17,033 bases of DNA from CAYZXK01 sp964482395 (GCA_964482395.1 CAYZXK010000020.1:1-17033); one strand, 5' to 3'; counted from the first letter of the stretch, positions 7,371 to 14,688 are shown. Translations and numbers: made by a program. Notes: generated by a model not told the origin, from the sequence alone.

Positions 7371-7399
7371 ATCGTAAGGCGATACCGGTCCCGCGTCAA
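7371..7399 (-). promoter_or_regulatory. Sigma70-like promoter of the collagen-like/PEP-CTERM unit
   Basis: On the minus strand, TTGACG (7399-7394) and TACGAT (7376-7371) are separated by exactly 17 nt. Transcription would start near 7364, giving a leader of about 65 nt. Upstream of the -35 box lies an AT-rich stretch (about 7400-7430) that could act as an UP element. This stands out against the GC-rich surroundings. Confidence 0.55.
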
Positions 7400-7518
7400 C
7401 AAATACTTTTCAATAAAAGAGTTACGAAAACGGACCTGGCGCGGTATCGAGCAAATGCTTATCGGATGGGCGCCCCCGAAACAAAATCGTGAGTGGTGGC
7501 GGGCGGACTAGGACTTTA

Positions 7519-8556
7519 TCAGAGCATGCGCGACGGACGTTGGACGGGCGGACGACCACGGTCAAAAAGCAACGTTGGCAGGCTCATCGCCAGTCCCCAT
7601 AAGTCGTACAGGCTCTCGACTTCCCCCCGACAGTTGTACCAGCAGGCGCGACACTTGGCGGCGACCCGATCACGCCGTAGCCGCTGGACTATCTGCCAGG
7701 CAGAGTGGCGAAACAGGTCGGCTACCGGGCGACTGCGTTCCTCGACGCATATTGCGATCTGGCCCGTGGAGTCGATGCTGAAAAAGCCGCGTCCAGCCCG
7801 GCAGCCCGGAACGCCGCCGTCCAGCGCCATATCGAACCGCGATAGGAAGTATGGATTGCTGAGGAAGTTAGGGTACTTGGCCCGGAGGTTCAGCAGAAAG
7901 TCGCTGACCCTGCCATCCGACGGGTGGGCAAAGCGGGTCGTGCCCGTCTTGCGGGCCCCGTACGGTTGAACCATGAAGTACACACCCCGGTCGGCGGCCA
8001 TTCGGACCATGGGCTCAATCTGGTCGAGGTTGTCGTCCATCAGGACGGCCATCCAGTTGACCCGCTGCCACTTATGTTTTCGGGCCGCAGCGAAGTGCTC
8101 GACGGCGGCCAGCGCCCGCTCAAAGGCCCCGGGCATCCCCCGACGCCGATCGTGCCGCTCGGGGACTGCGTAGTCAATGCTGACTGATACGCCCCACAGC
8201 CCGGCGTCCATAAGGTCTGCGGCCAACTCGGGCGTGGAAAACCACCCGTTGGTGGTAATGAACGGGAAGTGCCACTCGCCTACTGCGGCGACTATACCCA
8301 CGATGTCGGGGCGGATCAGCGGCTCACCGCCGGCCAGACTGATCAGCAGTGAGCCGAGCTGAGCCAGCTTGCGCGACCCGACTTCGAAGTCCGCGACCGA
8401 CAGCTCGGGCGCATCCCCCATCGGATCGGCCCAATACCGGCAGAACAGACAGCGGAAGTTGCAGCGGTAGTTGACCTGCCAGGCACACCAGACCGGGCAG
8501 CCCGCCAAGTACGCTCGCAGTAAGTGGAACTTCTTTTCGACTGCCGTTCGGGCCAA
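7519..8556 (-). CDS. Radical SAM protein with SPASM-like C-terminal domain
   Basis: This 345-residue protein carries the radical SAM cluster motif CNFRCLFC (Cys32, Cys36, Cys39), which binds a [4Fe-4S] cluster and cleaves S-adenosylmethionine. A GGEPL motif lies near 76-80. The C-terminal part has cysteines at 252, 270, 302, 305 and 309, in IDSTGQIAIC and CRACWYNC, as in SPASM domains that bind auxiliary clusters. Two extra cysteines precede the core motif (Cys20, Cys24). The family includes peptide maturases and other modifying enzymes; the substrate cannot be read from the sequence and no precursor peptide gene is evident nearby. The start is TTG with GAGGG about seven nt upstream. It is a single-gene unit, divergent from the lipid kinase/selA genes. 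A TATATT box at 8684-8679 might be its -10 element, but no good -35 box accompanies it. Confidence 0.88.
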   Translation of the reverse strand: MARTAVEKKFHLLRAYLAGCPVWCAWQVNYRCNFRCLFCRYWADPMGDAPELSVADFEVGSRKLAQLGSLLISLAGGEPLIRPDIVGIVAAVGEWHFPFITTNGWFSTPELAADLMDAGLWGVSVSIDYAVPERHDRRRGMPGAFERALAAVEHFAAARKHKWQRVNWMAVLMDDNLDQIEPMVRMAADRGVYFMVQPYGARKTGTTRFAHPSDGRVSDFLLNLRAKYPNFLSNPYFLSRFDMALDGGVPGCRAGRGFFSIDSTGQIAICVEERSRPVADLFRHSAWQIVQRLRRDRVAAKCRACWYNCRGEVESLYDLWGLAMSLPTLLFDRGRPPVQRPSRML

Positions 8557-8783
8557 GTCGGACCCTCACACTCGGCGCGCCCGCGCTGCCAGAGCCGGCC
8601 GGGCACGGGAACCGGCACCGCACGATAGCGGAGCAGCCGGACCGAGGCCGGCGGCCAGCGTGGTTGCCCCGGCACAAAAATATACCGCCGACGGCACCGG
8701 GCAACATCAGGGCGACGGCGTGTAAGCGCAGGACGGGGCCGACGACTACAGGAAGTACTCAAGCGATCGGTTGCTATGGTCGA

Positions 8784-8789
8784 TATAAG
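8784..8789 (+). promoter_or_regulatory. Possible -10 box TATAAG for a leader or small RNA
   Basis: TATAAG lies in the otherwise GC-rich 400-bp divergent region. No convincing -35 element is found 16-19 nt upstream, so the call rests on the -10 box and on the terminator downstream. The same TATAAG hexamer occurs in the better-supported promoter at 14605-14610. Confidence 0.3.
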
Positions 8790-8795
8790 GCGTGC

Positions 8796-8857
8796 GCAAT
8801 ACCCCTCCTTACTCTCTCACACCCCGGGACCTGTACTACGGGCCCCGGGCGTTTTTT
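8796..8857 (+). ncRNA. Candidate small RNA or attenuated leader ending in an intrinsic terminator
   Basis: A transcript starting about 7 nt after the TATAAG box would be about 62 nt long. It would have an unpaired C/U-rich 5' segment containing CCUCCUUA (8804-8811) and end at the intrinsic terminator at 8823-8857. CCUCCUUA is identical to the anti-Shine-Dalgarno end of 16S rRNA as known in E. coli. No plus-strand gene lies immediately upstream that would need this terminator. It could be a free-standing small RNA able to pair with the GGAGG sites common in this genome, or an attenuator in the leader of the lipid kinase/selA genes. This is inference from sequence structure only. Confidence 0.3.
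8823..8857 (+). terminator. Intrinsic terminator with T6 tract, orphan position
   Basis: CCCGGG (8823-8828) pairs with CCCGGG (8844-8849). After one A-C mismatch, three further inner pairs (8830-8832 with 8840-8842, one of them a G-T wobble) leave a 7-nt loop. CG and six Ts follow at 8852-8857. It has the most canonical T-tract of the hairpins I noted in the window. It stands 100 nt before the GTG of the lipid kinase gene and more than 250 nt after the divergent radical SAM start. Confidence 0.65.
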
Positions 8858-8863
8858 GGGGGC

Positions 8864-8897
8864 GGAGCGCAATCGCTCCCGGATGACGGTATCCGGG
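8864..8897 (+). promoter_or_regulatory. Two overlapping leader hairpins downstream of the terminator
   Basis: GGAGCG (8864-8869) pairs with CGCTCC (8874-8879), and CCCGGAT (8878-8884) pairs with ATCCGGG (8891-8897). They share positions 8878-8879, so both cannot form fully at once. An in-frame ATG at 8883 sits inside the second stem. Together with the preceding terminator this resembles a structured leader, but GC-rich DNA forms hairpins by chance. Apart from the elements listed separately, I see nothing else in 8557-8957. Confidence 0.25.
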
Positions 8898-8957
8898 GGC
8901 GACTTGCTGGCCGGTCCTCAGGCCCGTACAAGAGCCCTAGCCCCGCGGAGTTTCACC

Positions 8958-9557
8958 GTGCCGCTCTCATCCGGGTGGCGTGCCGAAATCGGCCGCAAAG
9001 TCCTGCACCTGTGTTCGGCCATCACGCCCATCGTATACCTCTTCGTTGAACGCCCGACGTTGCTGGCGCTGTTGACGCCATGCGTGGCGATAGCGATGGG
9101 CGTCGAGCTGCTGCGCCATCGCAGCGCCCGGTTCGAGGGGTTCTTCCGGCGAACGGTGGGCTTCATGGTGCGGGCGGTCGAGTGGAAACGCCTCACCGGC
9201 GCCACTTACGTGATGGTCGGTGCCCTGCTGACGGTCTGGATTTTCCCCAAACGGGTGGCGATCCCGGCTCTGCTGGTGCAAAGTGTGTCCGACTCAGCCG
9301 CGTCGCTGGTTGGACTGCGCTTCGGCCGGACCCGGTTTCTCGGCAAGAGTTTGGCTGGCAGCCTGGCCTTTTTCTGGACCGCGCTGGTCATCCTTTGGGT
9401 TGCGCTTCCGGACTCCCCACTGGTTGGACTGGCTGTCGCTTTGGTCGCCACGATTGCCGAGGCTCTCCCGACCGTGAAATCAGGGCGGCTGGAGCTGAAC
9501 GACAATCTGACAGTGCCGTTGTCGACGGGGGCCGCGATCTGGCTGCTGGGTGGATAG
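8958..9557 (+). CDS. DGK1/SEC59/VTE5-type CTP-dependent lipid kinase
   Basis: The 199-residue integral membrane protein matches the diacylglycerol/dolichol/phytol kinase family, which phosphorylates lipid alcohols with CTP. Visible features are GRKVLHLCSAITPIVYLF at the N-terminus; WKRLTGATYVMVGALLTVWIF near 76; SVSDSAASLVGLRFGRTRFLGKSLAGS near 109-135; ATIAEALPT near 164; and a terminal NDNLTVPLSTG. Several hydrophobic helices span the length. The substrate cannot be decided from sequence. I chose the GTG at 8958, which has GGAG seven nt upstream and begins just before the first conserved motif; the ATG at 8883 is an alternative that would add 25 residues but has no well-spaced ribosome binding site. 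The frame upstream of 8883 does not look coding. It is probably co-transcribed with selA, 62 nt downstream. The stop is TAG. Confidence 0.82.
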   Translation: MPLSSGWRAEIGRKVLHLCSAITPIVYLFVERPTLLALLTPCVAIAMGVELLRHRSARFEGFFRRTVGFMVRAVEWKRLTGATYVMVGALLTVWIFPKRVAIPALLVQSVSDSAASLVGLRFGRTRFLGKSLAGSLAFFWTALVILWVALPDSPLVGLAVALVATIAEALPTVKSGRLELNDNLTVPLSTGAAIWLLGG

Positions 9558-9619
9558 CGGGCCCGGGGGATGCGGGCGGCCGGCGAACGGCGCTGCACCC
9601 GGCCCCGGCGTTGATTATC

Positions 9620-11137
9620 ATGCCCGCCATGAACCACCCTGACTCACCCGACCAGCCGCCCCGGCCGCGATGTCTGCCCTCAGTCGACCATCTGCTGCAC
9701 CAGCCGGCGATCGAGAGCCTGCTGGCTGACTACCCGCGCAATGAAGTGGTGCATGTGGTACGGGCGGTTCTGGATGAGCGACGCCAGCTTCTGCTCTCCG
9801 GCCAGGCAGTGGAGGTGGACGTCCCCAGCCTGGCCTTGGCGGTCCGGCAGCGACTTTATCAGCGGGCACGCCCCAATCTGCGGAAGGTCATAAACGCGAC
9901 CGGGATAATCCTGCACACCGGGTTAGGTCGGGCGCCGTTGCCCGAAGAGGCCATCGCGGCGATCGCTGAAGTCGCGGCCGGCTATTGCAATCTCGAACTG
10001 AACCTTCAGACCGGGCGGCGGGGCGACCGCCACCAGCACCTGCGTGAGTTGTTCCAGGAGCTATGCGGCGTGGAGGATGCGCTGGTCGTGAACAACAACG
10101 CCGCGGCTACTTACCTCACCCTGAACACGCTGGCGGCGGGGCGAGAAGTGATCATCTCGCGTGGGCAGTTGATCGAGATCGGCGGCTCGTATCGGCTGCC
10201 GGACATCATGGCCGCGGCCCAATGCCGCATGGTGGAAGTGGGTACCACTAACCGGACGCGGATTGCCGACTATGAACGGGCGATCAGCGACCGCACCAGC
10301 GTGCTCCTGCGGGTGCACCCCAGCAACTACCGCATCCACGGGTTCGCCGAAAGTGCAGCCCTGGGCGAGCTGGTCGAACTGGCGCGCCGACACAACCTGG
10401 TCGTGGTGGACGATCTGGGCAGCGGCTTGATCACTGACGAGCTTCCCTGGCCTGAAACTAAGAGCAGCTCTGGGTATGGCGAGGTGGCCGCCCCCATTTC
10501 AGATTGGGCGCGCGGCCCGGCGCTGGAGACTGCCCCGTCAAGCTGGAATGAACCCAACGTGCGGGCCAGTGTCGCGGCTGGTGCCGACCTGATCCTGTTC
10601 AGCGGCGACAAGCTGCTGGGGGGGCCGCAGGCCGGCATCATTCTGGGGCGGGCCGAGCTGATCGCCGGCCTGCGCAAGAATCCCCTGGCGCGTACCTTCC
10701 GACCCGGGAAGCTGACCCTGGCCGGGCTGGAGGCCACTTTACGCCTGTACCGCGACCCGGCCGTGGCGGTCCGGAGGATCCCGGTTTATCGGATGCTGGC
10801 ACGCACGCTGGAAGAACTGGAGCGGGCCGCCCACCAACTGGCCCAGCGGCTCTCGGAAGTCGTGTCGCAAGCCACCGTGTTCGTGGAAGCGGATTGGTCC
10901 GAGGCGGGCGGCGGGTCATTGCCCGACCGGCCGTTTCCGACCTGGATAGCCGGGCTGCGGCCGGATGGGCTGGCTGCCCAGGCGATTGCCGACGCCTTGC
11001 GCCGTCGCGACCTGCCGATAATCTGCCGGCTGCGCGAAGATGCCCTGATCTTCGATCCGCGCACCCTGGAGCCGGATGAGCTGGAGCAGATCCCGGGCGC
11101 AGTCGCCGAAGTGATGCGCGAGCTGGCGGAGGGCTGA
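9620..11137 (+). CDS. selA: L-seryl-tRNA(Sec) selenium transferase SelA
   Basis: SelA is a pyridoxal-phosphate enzyme that converts Ser-tRNA(Sec) to Sec-tRNA(Sec) with selenophosphate. The 505-residue sequence shows INATGIILHTGLGRAPL near 91, LNLQTGRRGDRH near 128, VVNNNAAATYL near 156, RVHPSNYRIHGF near 231, VVDDLGSG near 262, and the PLP-binding FSGDKLLGGPQAG with Lys331. It is longer than the E. coli enzyme (463 residues); most of the difference is an insertion at about 275-310 between the LGSG loop and the EPNVRASVAAGADL helix. Two ATGs (9620 and 9629) are possible starts and neither has a strong ribosome binding site; I took the first. The open frame extends to 9080 but overlaps the kinase gene in another frame. 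No selB, selD, selC or selenoprotein is visible, so these must be elsewhere. The 3' end nearly abuts the convergent gene at 11141. Confidence 0.95.
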   Translation: MPAMNHPDSPDQPPRPRCLPSVDHLLHQPAIESLLADYPRNEVVHVVRAVLDERRQLLLSGQAVEVDVPSLALAVRQRLYQRARPNLRKVINATGIILHTGLGRAPLPEEAIAAIAEVAAGYCNLELNLQTGRRGDRHQHLRELFQELCGVEDALVVNNNAAATYLTLNTLAAGREVIISRGQLIEIGGSYRLPDIMAAAQCRMVEVGTTNRTRIADYERAISDRTSVLLRVHPSNYRIHGFAESAALGELVELARRHNLVVVDDLGSGLITDELPWPETKSSSGYGEVAAPISDWARGPALETAPSSWNEPNVRASVAAGADLILFSGDKLLGGPQAGIILGRAELIAGLRKNPLARTFRPGKLTLAGLEATLRLYRDPAVAVRRIPVYRMLARTLEELERAAHQLAQRLSEVVSQATVFVEADWSEAGGGSLPDRPFPTWIAGLRPDGLAAQAIADALRRRDLPIICRLREDALIFDPRTLEPDELEQIPGAVAEVMRELAEG

Positions 11138-11140
11138 GAT

Positions 11141-14100
11141 TCACTGGGCGTTCAGGCGGTGCCGCTGACGAGCTTCGGGCTGAAACGACTGGAACTGGCC
11201 GTAGGGGCTTTCGTACGCTCCCATGTCCACCCGGCCGTTCTGGATGCGTGGCAGGCCGTCGAAGTCGGACGGGGGCAGGCCCGGGGCCGAATCGTCGCCC
11301 GCGTTGACGCAGGGCGAACCCGAGGTCAGGTGGTAGTCGCGGATCCGGTAGCTCGCGCCGCTGCCGACCCACGGCGTGCCCGAGTAAATGGTTTGCCAAT
11401 CGGCCCAGGCTGTGATCGTGGTTGCGGTATTGGCGACGATCACCGTTTGCCAGGGGTGCGAGGCCGTGGGTTGGAGCAGTTTGCCGACCAGTTCGTTGTC
11501 CGCCCAAGAGGCATTGGCGTCGATGAAGGTGACCTGGACGCTTTGCCAGTTGTAGGTCGGGGGTGCGGTCCACACTCCGGTCGAGCCGCCGACGAATTGC
11601 GGATTGGCCTGGAGGTTACCCGGCCCGGTCCAGCCGCCTTGCACGTCGCTGTAGCTGACCGGGGGGCTCTGGCCGGTGATCTCATGGGGAGTATCGGCCC
11701 ATAGGATGCAGTTGGTCAGAATCGGCGAGGCTGCCTGACACACCAGCGCCCCGCCGCCGGGCCCGCCCGAGTTGCCGCTGAAGGTGCAGTTGGTCAGGAT
11801 TGAGTCGGCGTCCAGGTTGGCCGTCATGGCTCCGCCGCTGGAGGTCCAATTGCCGACCAGCACCGTATTGACCGCCGCCAGGTATCCCTCGGCGAAAACC
11901 GCTCCACCGGCGCGCCCGTAGTTCCCCGCCAGCAGGCAGCTCGTCAGCGTGGGGAAAGCGAAGGAAGAGTAGAGGGCGCCGCCGCGCTGCGCTGCGAATG
12001 GGGCGCCGTTGCCCGTGAATGTGCAGTTATTGAAGCTGACGGAGCTATCGGTGCAGCTCACCGCGCCGCCGTCCAGGCCCGCCAAACGGCTGATCTGGTT
12101 GCCGGCGAAGGTGCAGTTGGTGGCCGTCAAGCTGGCCTGGTTCCAGCAGAATGCTGCTCCGCCCTGAAGCCGGGCCAGGTTCCCGGCCACCAGGCAGTCG
12201 TTCATCACCACATAGCCCAGGTCACAGAAGAGGGCTCCGCCGCGGCCGCCGTCGAGTCCACCGCTCCACCACCAGTCAGGATCCATGGCCCAGTTGGAGT
12301 TGAGTGAGCATTGAATGAGCGTGACGGTGCCGAACTGGCAGGCTAGGCCGCCGCCGTCCAATCGCGCGGTATTCCACGAGATGGAGCAGTTGTAAAGGGC
12401 GACCTCGCTTCCGCCGCCGCAGAGCACTCCGGCTCCGGTTTGGGCCCAGTTGCCGGTGATGGCGCAATCGGTGATCACCGGATGGCTGTCATAGGTGCAG
12501 AAGATGCCGCCGCCGTCGGGCGCCGAGTTGCCGCTGATCAGGCAGTTGGCGATCAGCGGTTGGCTGCCCTCGTCGCAGTAGATGCCCGCGCCGGGTGCGA
12601 CGGCGCTGGTGTTGGCGACTATGGTGCATTGGGTGAGGACGGCCGGGCCTCTGCACCACACTCCGGTGCCGGCGTTGCCGGAGATGGTGCAGGCAGTGAG
12701 CGTGAAGCTGGCCTGGCCGGCGGCTGCCAGACCGCGGAAGAGATTGTTCCGGATCACGCAGTCGGCCAGAACCGGCTGGCTGCCGTCATTGCAACCCAGG
12801 CCGGTGCCCTGGTTGGCCGAAATGGTGCAATGAGTGAAGGTCGGGCTGCCGCCGTCGGTGCAGTAGACGGCGCCTGAGAGGGCTCCTGCGTGCGACTCAA
12901 ACACACAGTTCGAGACGACCGGGCTGCTTCGCACCAGGTAGATACCCGCGCCGACCGCGTTGGAGCCCGGCCCGTTGGCATTTCCGGCCCGGATGATCAG
13001 GCCGTCGACGACCGTCGAATCTTCGAGCTGATAGCCTGAAACCACGTGGAAGCTGTTGTCGGAGTAGCCGGAGAACTTCGGCCCGTCGTTGCCCAGCAGG
13101 TCGCCGCTGAGGATGGCTGGGTACCGCTCGATGTCCCTCTCGTCCGGGTCGATGCCAGTGCAGTCTCCGCCGGGGCAGCCTTGGTACCCGCCATAAAGGG
13201 CCAGGCCGCTGAGCAACATGAAGGTCGCCTGCCGGTCACCCGGGCTCACCTGGCCAGCCTCGTCCACATCCGGCTTGTACAGGCCCTGGGCAATGTGGAT
13301 CTCGTCGCCGGGTCCGGCCGCAGCCAGCGCATCCTGGAGAAACCTGAAGGCGGTGGTCCAGGCCGCGCCGTCGCCGCCCGGGGCCGCGTCGTCATCCACA
13401 TAGATCGTGCCAGCGTTGCCGATTGACGCCAGGGCCAGGGCGATGCCGGTCGCAACCCGCAGGCCGGCCACGCGGGATGATGCTCGGGGCATGGCTCGGC
13501 ACGACCCGGTCACGGGTGGCGGCGTCAGCCGGCGCGGTTTTGCTCGCAGCCTTCGGCTGCTGAGCATCAGGCCGGCCAAAGCCAGCAATCCGACTGACGA
13601 CGGTTCGGGAATTAGTCCTGCCAGTCCGATCAGTCCGGCCATGCCTCCGCGAACCGTGTGGAGCGCGAACTGCCAATCGTTGTCCGGGTTGTAGATCGTG
13701 TCGGTCACCTGATGGTAGGTGTCGTTCGACCCGCCCCAGATTTCGTTGGCCGTGTTCTCGCTCAGTTCGATCGCGTCATAACCGTACTGCCAGAAAGAGT
13801 AGTGGTCCGAGCCCCAGCTCGCGTCGTTGTGCACCTGGAAAACCAGCGGAGTGTAGGCCGCATACTGGTCGGCCAGGTAGTTGGCCAGCCAGAGGGACGA
13901 ATTGTTGCTGGTGATGTCCAGGTCGTAGTCCGGGTCGGGATCGATCCAGTCGAAGCCGGGATGAAGAATCATGTCCAGGTTTATGGCCGCGACGATGTTT
14001 TCGCCGGCCTGTCGGGCTGCGGCGGCGTATGCCTCGCTCCCGTACAGCCCCAGTTCCTCGCCTGAGAACGCGACGAACCGAATGGTCCCCTCGAACTGAT

Positions 14101-14557
14101 ATTGCGACAGAATCCGGGCGGCCATCAGCACCGCGGCGGTCCCGCTCCCGTTGTCATCGCAGCCCGGGGCGTGACTCAAGTCAGTCTCGCAATAACTGTC
14201 ATAATGCGCACAAATCACGTAGATGTCCTGCGGCCGGGTGGTCCCCGGCAGCTCGCCGATCACGTTCGGGCCGGCGTAGGGCAGGAACGGCTGAAAGCTC
14301 ACGTTCAGGCCGAACGTGGAAAGCTGCTGGCCGATCCACTGGCCGGCGACCTGATTTTGCGGCGTATACATGAAGCGGGTGGTCAGATAAACCGGCGGAT
14401 TGCCTGGGACCGGCTCGACGCCGGTCAGCACCCGCAGGTAGCTTTGATACTCCGCCAGCGTAGCCTGGTCGATAATGCTCTGAATCTGATCGGCCGGGGC
14501 GATCGACCCGAGGACTACGGTCAAAAGCCAGCCGGCCGCGAGGGTGTGCGTGCGCAT
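11141..14557 (-). CDS. M28 peptidase with PEP-CTERM fused in frame to a secreted beta-helix protein
   Basis: One open frame of 1138 codons. Residues 1-350 have a signal peptide (MRTHTLAAGWLLTVVLG) and an M28 zinc aminopeptidase domain. Its likely ligands are His118 in CAHYDSY, Asp134 in GCDDNGSG, Glu167/168 in SGEELG, Asp195 in INLDM, and His282 in TYHQVTDT. A full PEP-CTERM tail follows: IPEPSSVGLLALAG, then a basic cluster near 335-344. At Met356 a second signal-like segment begins (GLRVATGIALALASIGNAG), followed by YVDDDAAPGGDG and about 700 residues of right-handed beta-helix repeats with NC...N...GGG turns, NCILW, and a VDMGAYE end. These look like two complete secreted proteins. The ATG at 14557 has AGGA about ten nt upstream and a promoter further up; a TTG at 14578 is less likely. 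A one-base shift would restore a TGA at 13527-13525. Confidence 0.8.
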   Translation of the reverse strand: MRTHTLAAGWLLTVVLGSIAPADQIQSIIDQATLAEYQSYLRVLTGVEPVPGNPPVYLTTRFMYTPQNQVAGQWIGQQLSTFGLNVSFQPFLPYAGPNVIGELPGTTRPQDIYVICAHYDSYCETDLSHAPGCDDNGSGTAAVLMAARILSQYQFEGTIRFVAFSGEELGLYGSEAYAAAARQAGENIVAAINLDMILHPGFDWIDPDPDYDLDITSNNSSLWLANYLADQYAAYTPLVFQVHNDASWGSDHYSFWQYGYDAIELSENTANEIWGGSNDTYHQVTDTIYNPDNDWQFALHTVRGGMAGLIGLAGLIPEPSSVGLLALAGLMLSSRRLRAKPRRLTPPPVTGSCRAMPRASSRVAGLRVATGIALALASIGNAGTIYVDDDAAPGGDGAAWTTAFRFLQDALAAAGPGDEIHIAQGLYKPDVDEAGQVSPGDRQATFMLLSGLALYGGYQGCPGGDCTGIDPDERDIERYPAILSGDLLGNDGPKFSGYSDNSFHVVSGYQLEDSTVVDGLIIRAGNANGPGSNAVGAGIYLVRSSPVVSNCVFESHAGALSGAVYCTDGGSPTFTHCTISANQGTGLGCNDGSQPVLADCVIRNNLFRGLAAAGQASFTLTACTISGNAGTGVWCRGPAVLTQCTIVANTSAVAPGAGIYCDEGSQPLIANCLISGNSAPDGGGIFCTYDSHPVITDCAITGNWAQTGAGVLCGGGSEVALYNCSISWNTARLDGGGLACQFGTVTLIQCSLNSNWAMDPDWWWSGGLDGGRGGALFCDLGYVVMNDCLVAGNLARLQGGAAFCWNQASLTATNCTFAGNQISRLAGLDGGAVSCTDSSVSFNNCTFTGNGAPFAAQRGGALYSSFAFPTLTSCLLAGNYGRAGGAVFAEGYLAAVNTVLVGNWTSSGGAMTANLDADSILTNCTFSGNSGGPGGGALVCQAASPILTNCILWADTPHEITGQSPPVSYSDVQGGWTGPGNLQANPQFVGGSTGVWTAPPTYNWQSVQVTFIDANASWADNELVGKLLQPTASHPWQTVIVANTATTITAWADWQTIYSGTPWVGSGASYRIRDYHLTSGSPCVNAGDDSAPGLPPSDFDGLPRIQNGRVDMGAYESPYGQFQSFQPEARQRHRLNAQ
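13490..13620 (-). other. Junction between the PEP-CTERM tail and a second signal peptide
   Basis: On the minus strand the PEP-CTERM motif lies at about 13617-13540 and the second Met at 13492-13490. The basic end of the tail reads RRLRAKPRRL and is followed by a proline-rich 14-residue linker. The sequence CGGCTGACG contains TGA one base out of frame (13527-13525). No good ribosome binding site precedes the internal ATG. Confidence 0.6.
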
Positions 14558-14604
14558 TTGGCGTTTTCCTGCCCCCAACGGTTTGATCGAGGCTGCATCA
14601 AAAG

Positions 14605-14634
14605 CTTATAGGTGCCAGTTTTCGCGCCGGTCAA
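14605..14634 (-). promoter_or_regulatory. Sigma70-like promoter for the M28/beta-helix gene
   Basis: On the minus strand, TTGACC (14634-14629) and TATAAG (14610-14605) are separated by 18 nt. Transcription would begin near 14598, about 40 nt before the ATG at 14557. This lies in the 131-bp gap after rsmB, so the peptidase gene need not depend on the fmt-rsmB transcript. Confidence 0.6.
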
Positions 14635-14688
14635 GCGCGGGCTGGTCCGCAGCCGGATTTTTCGAGGCCGGCAGACCCCGACCGGCGT

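Noticed and set aside
8664..8957. Upstream extension of the lipid kinase frame
   Set aside because: It contains the intrinsic terminator and low-complexity translation. A GTG with a good ribosome binding site at 8958 starts just before the first family motif.
9080..9619. 540-base upstream extension of the selA frame
   Set aside because: It overlaps the lipid kinase gene in a different frame and the translation is not SelA-like until just before 9620.
9620..11137. A selenoprotein or tRNA-Sec gene next to selA
   Set aside because: I found no gene continuing in frame past a TGA with a plausible family match and no tRNA-like cloverleaf in the gaps. The only same-frame interruption noted in the window is a TAG, not TGA.
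10638..11573. 311-residue minus-strand frame across the selA 3' end
   Set aside because: Overlaps the conserved selA coding region and the end of the beta-helix gene in other frames; Pro/Arg-rich and without motifs.
14640..14688. Terminator after rsmB
   Set aside because: The only stem found (GCCGG with CCGGC around a 10-nt loop) is short and is followed by A-rich sequence on the minus strand, not a T-tract.
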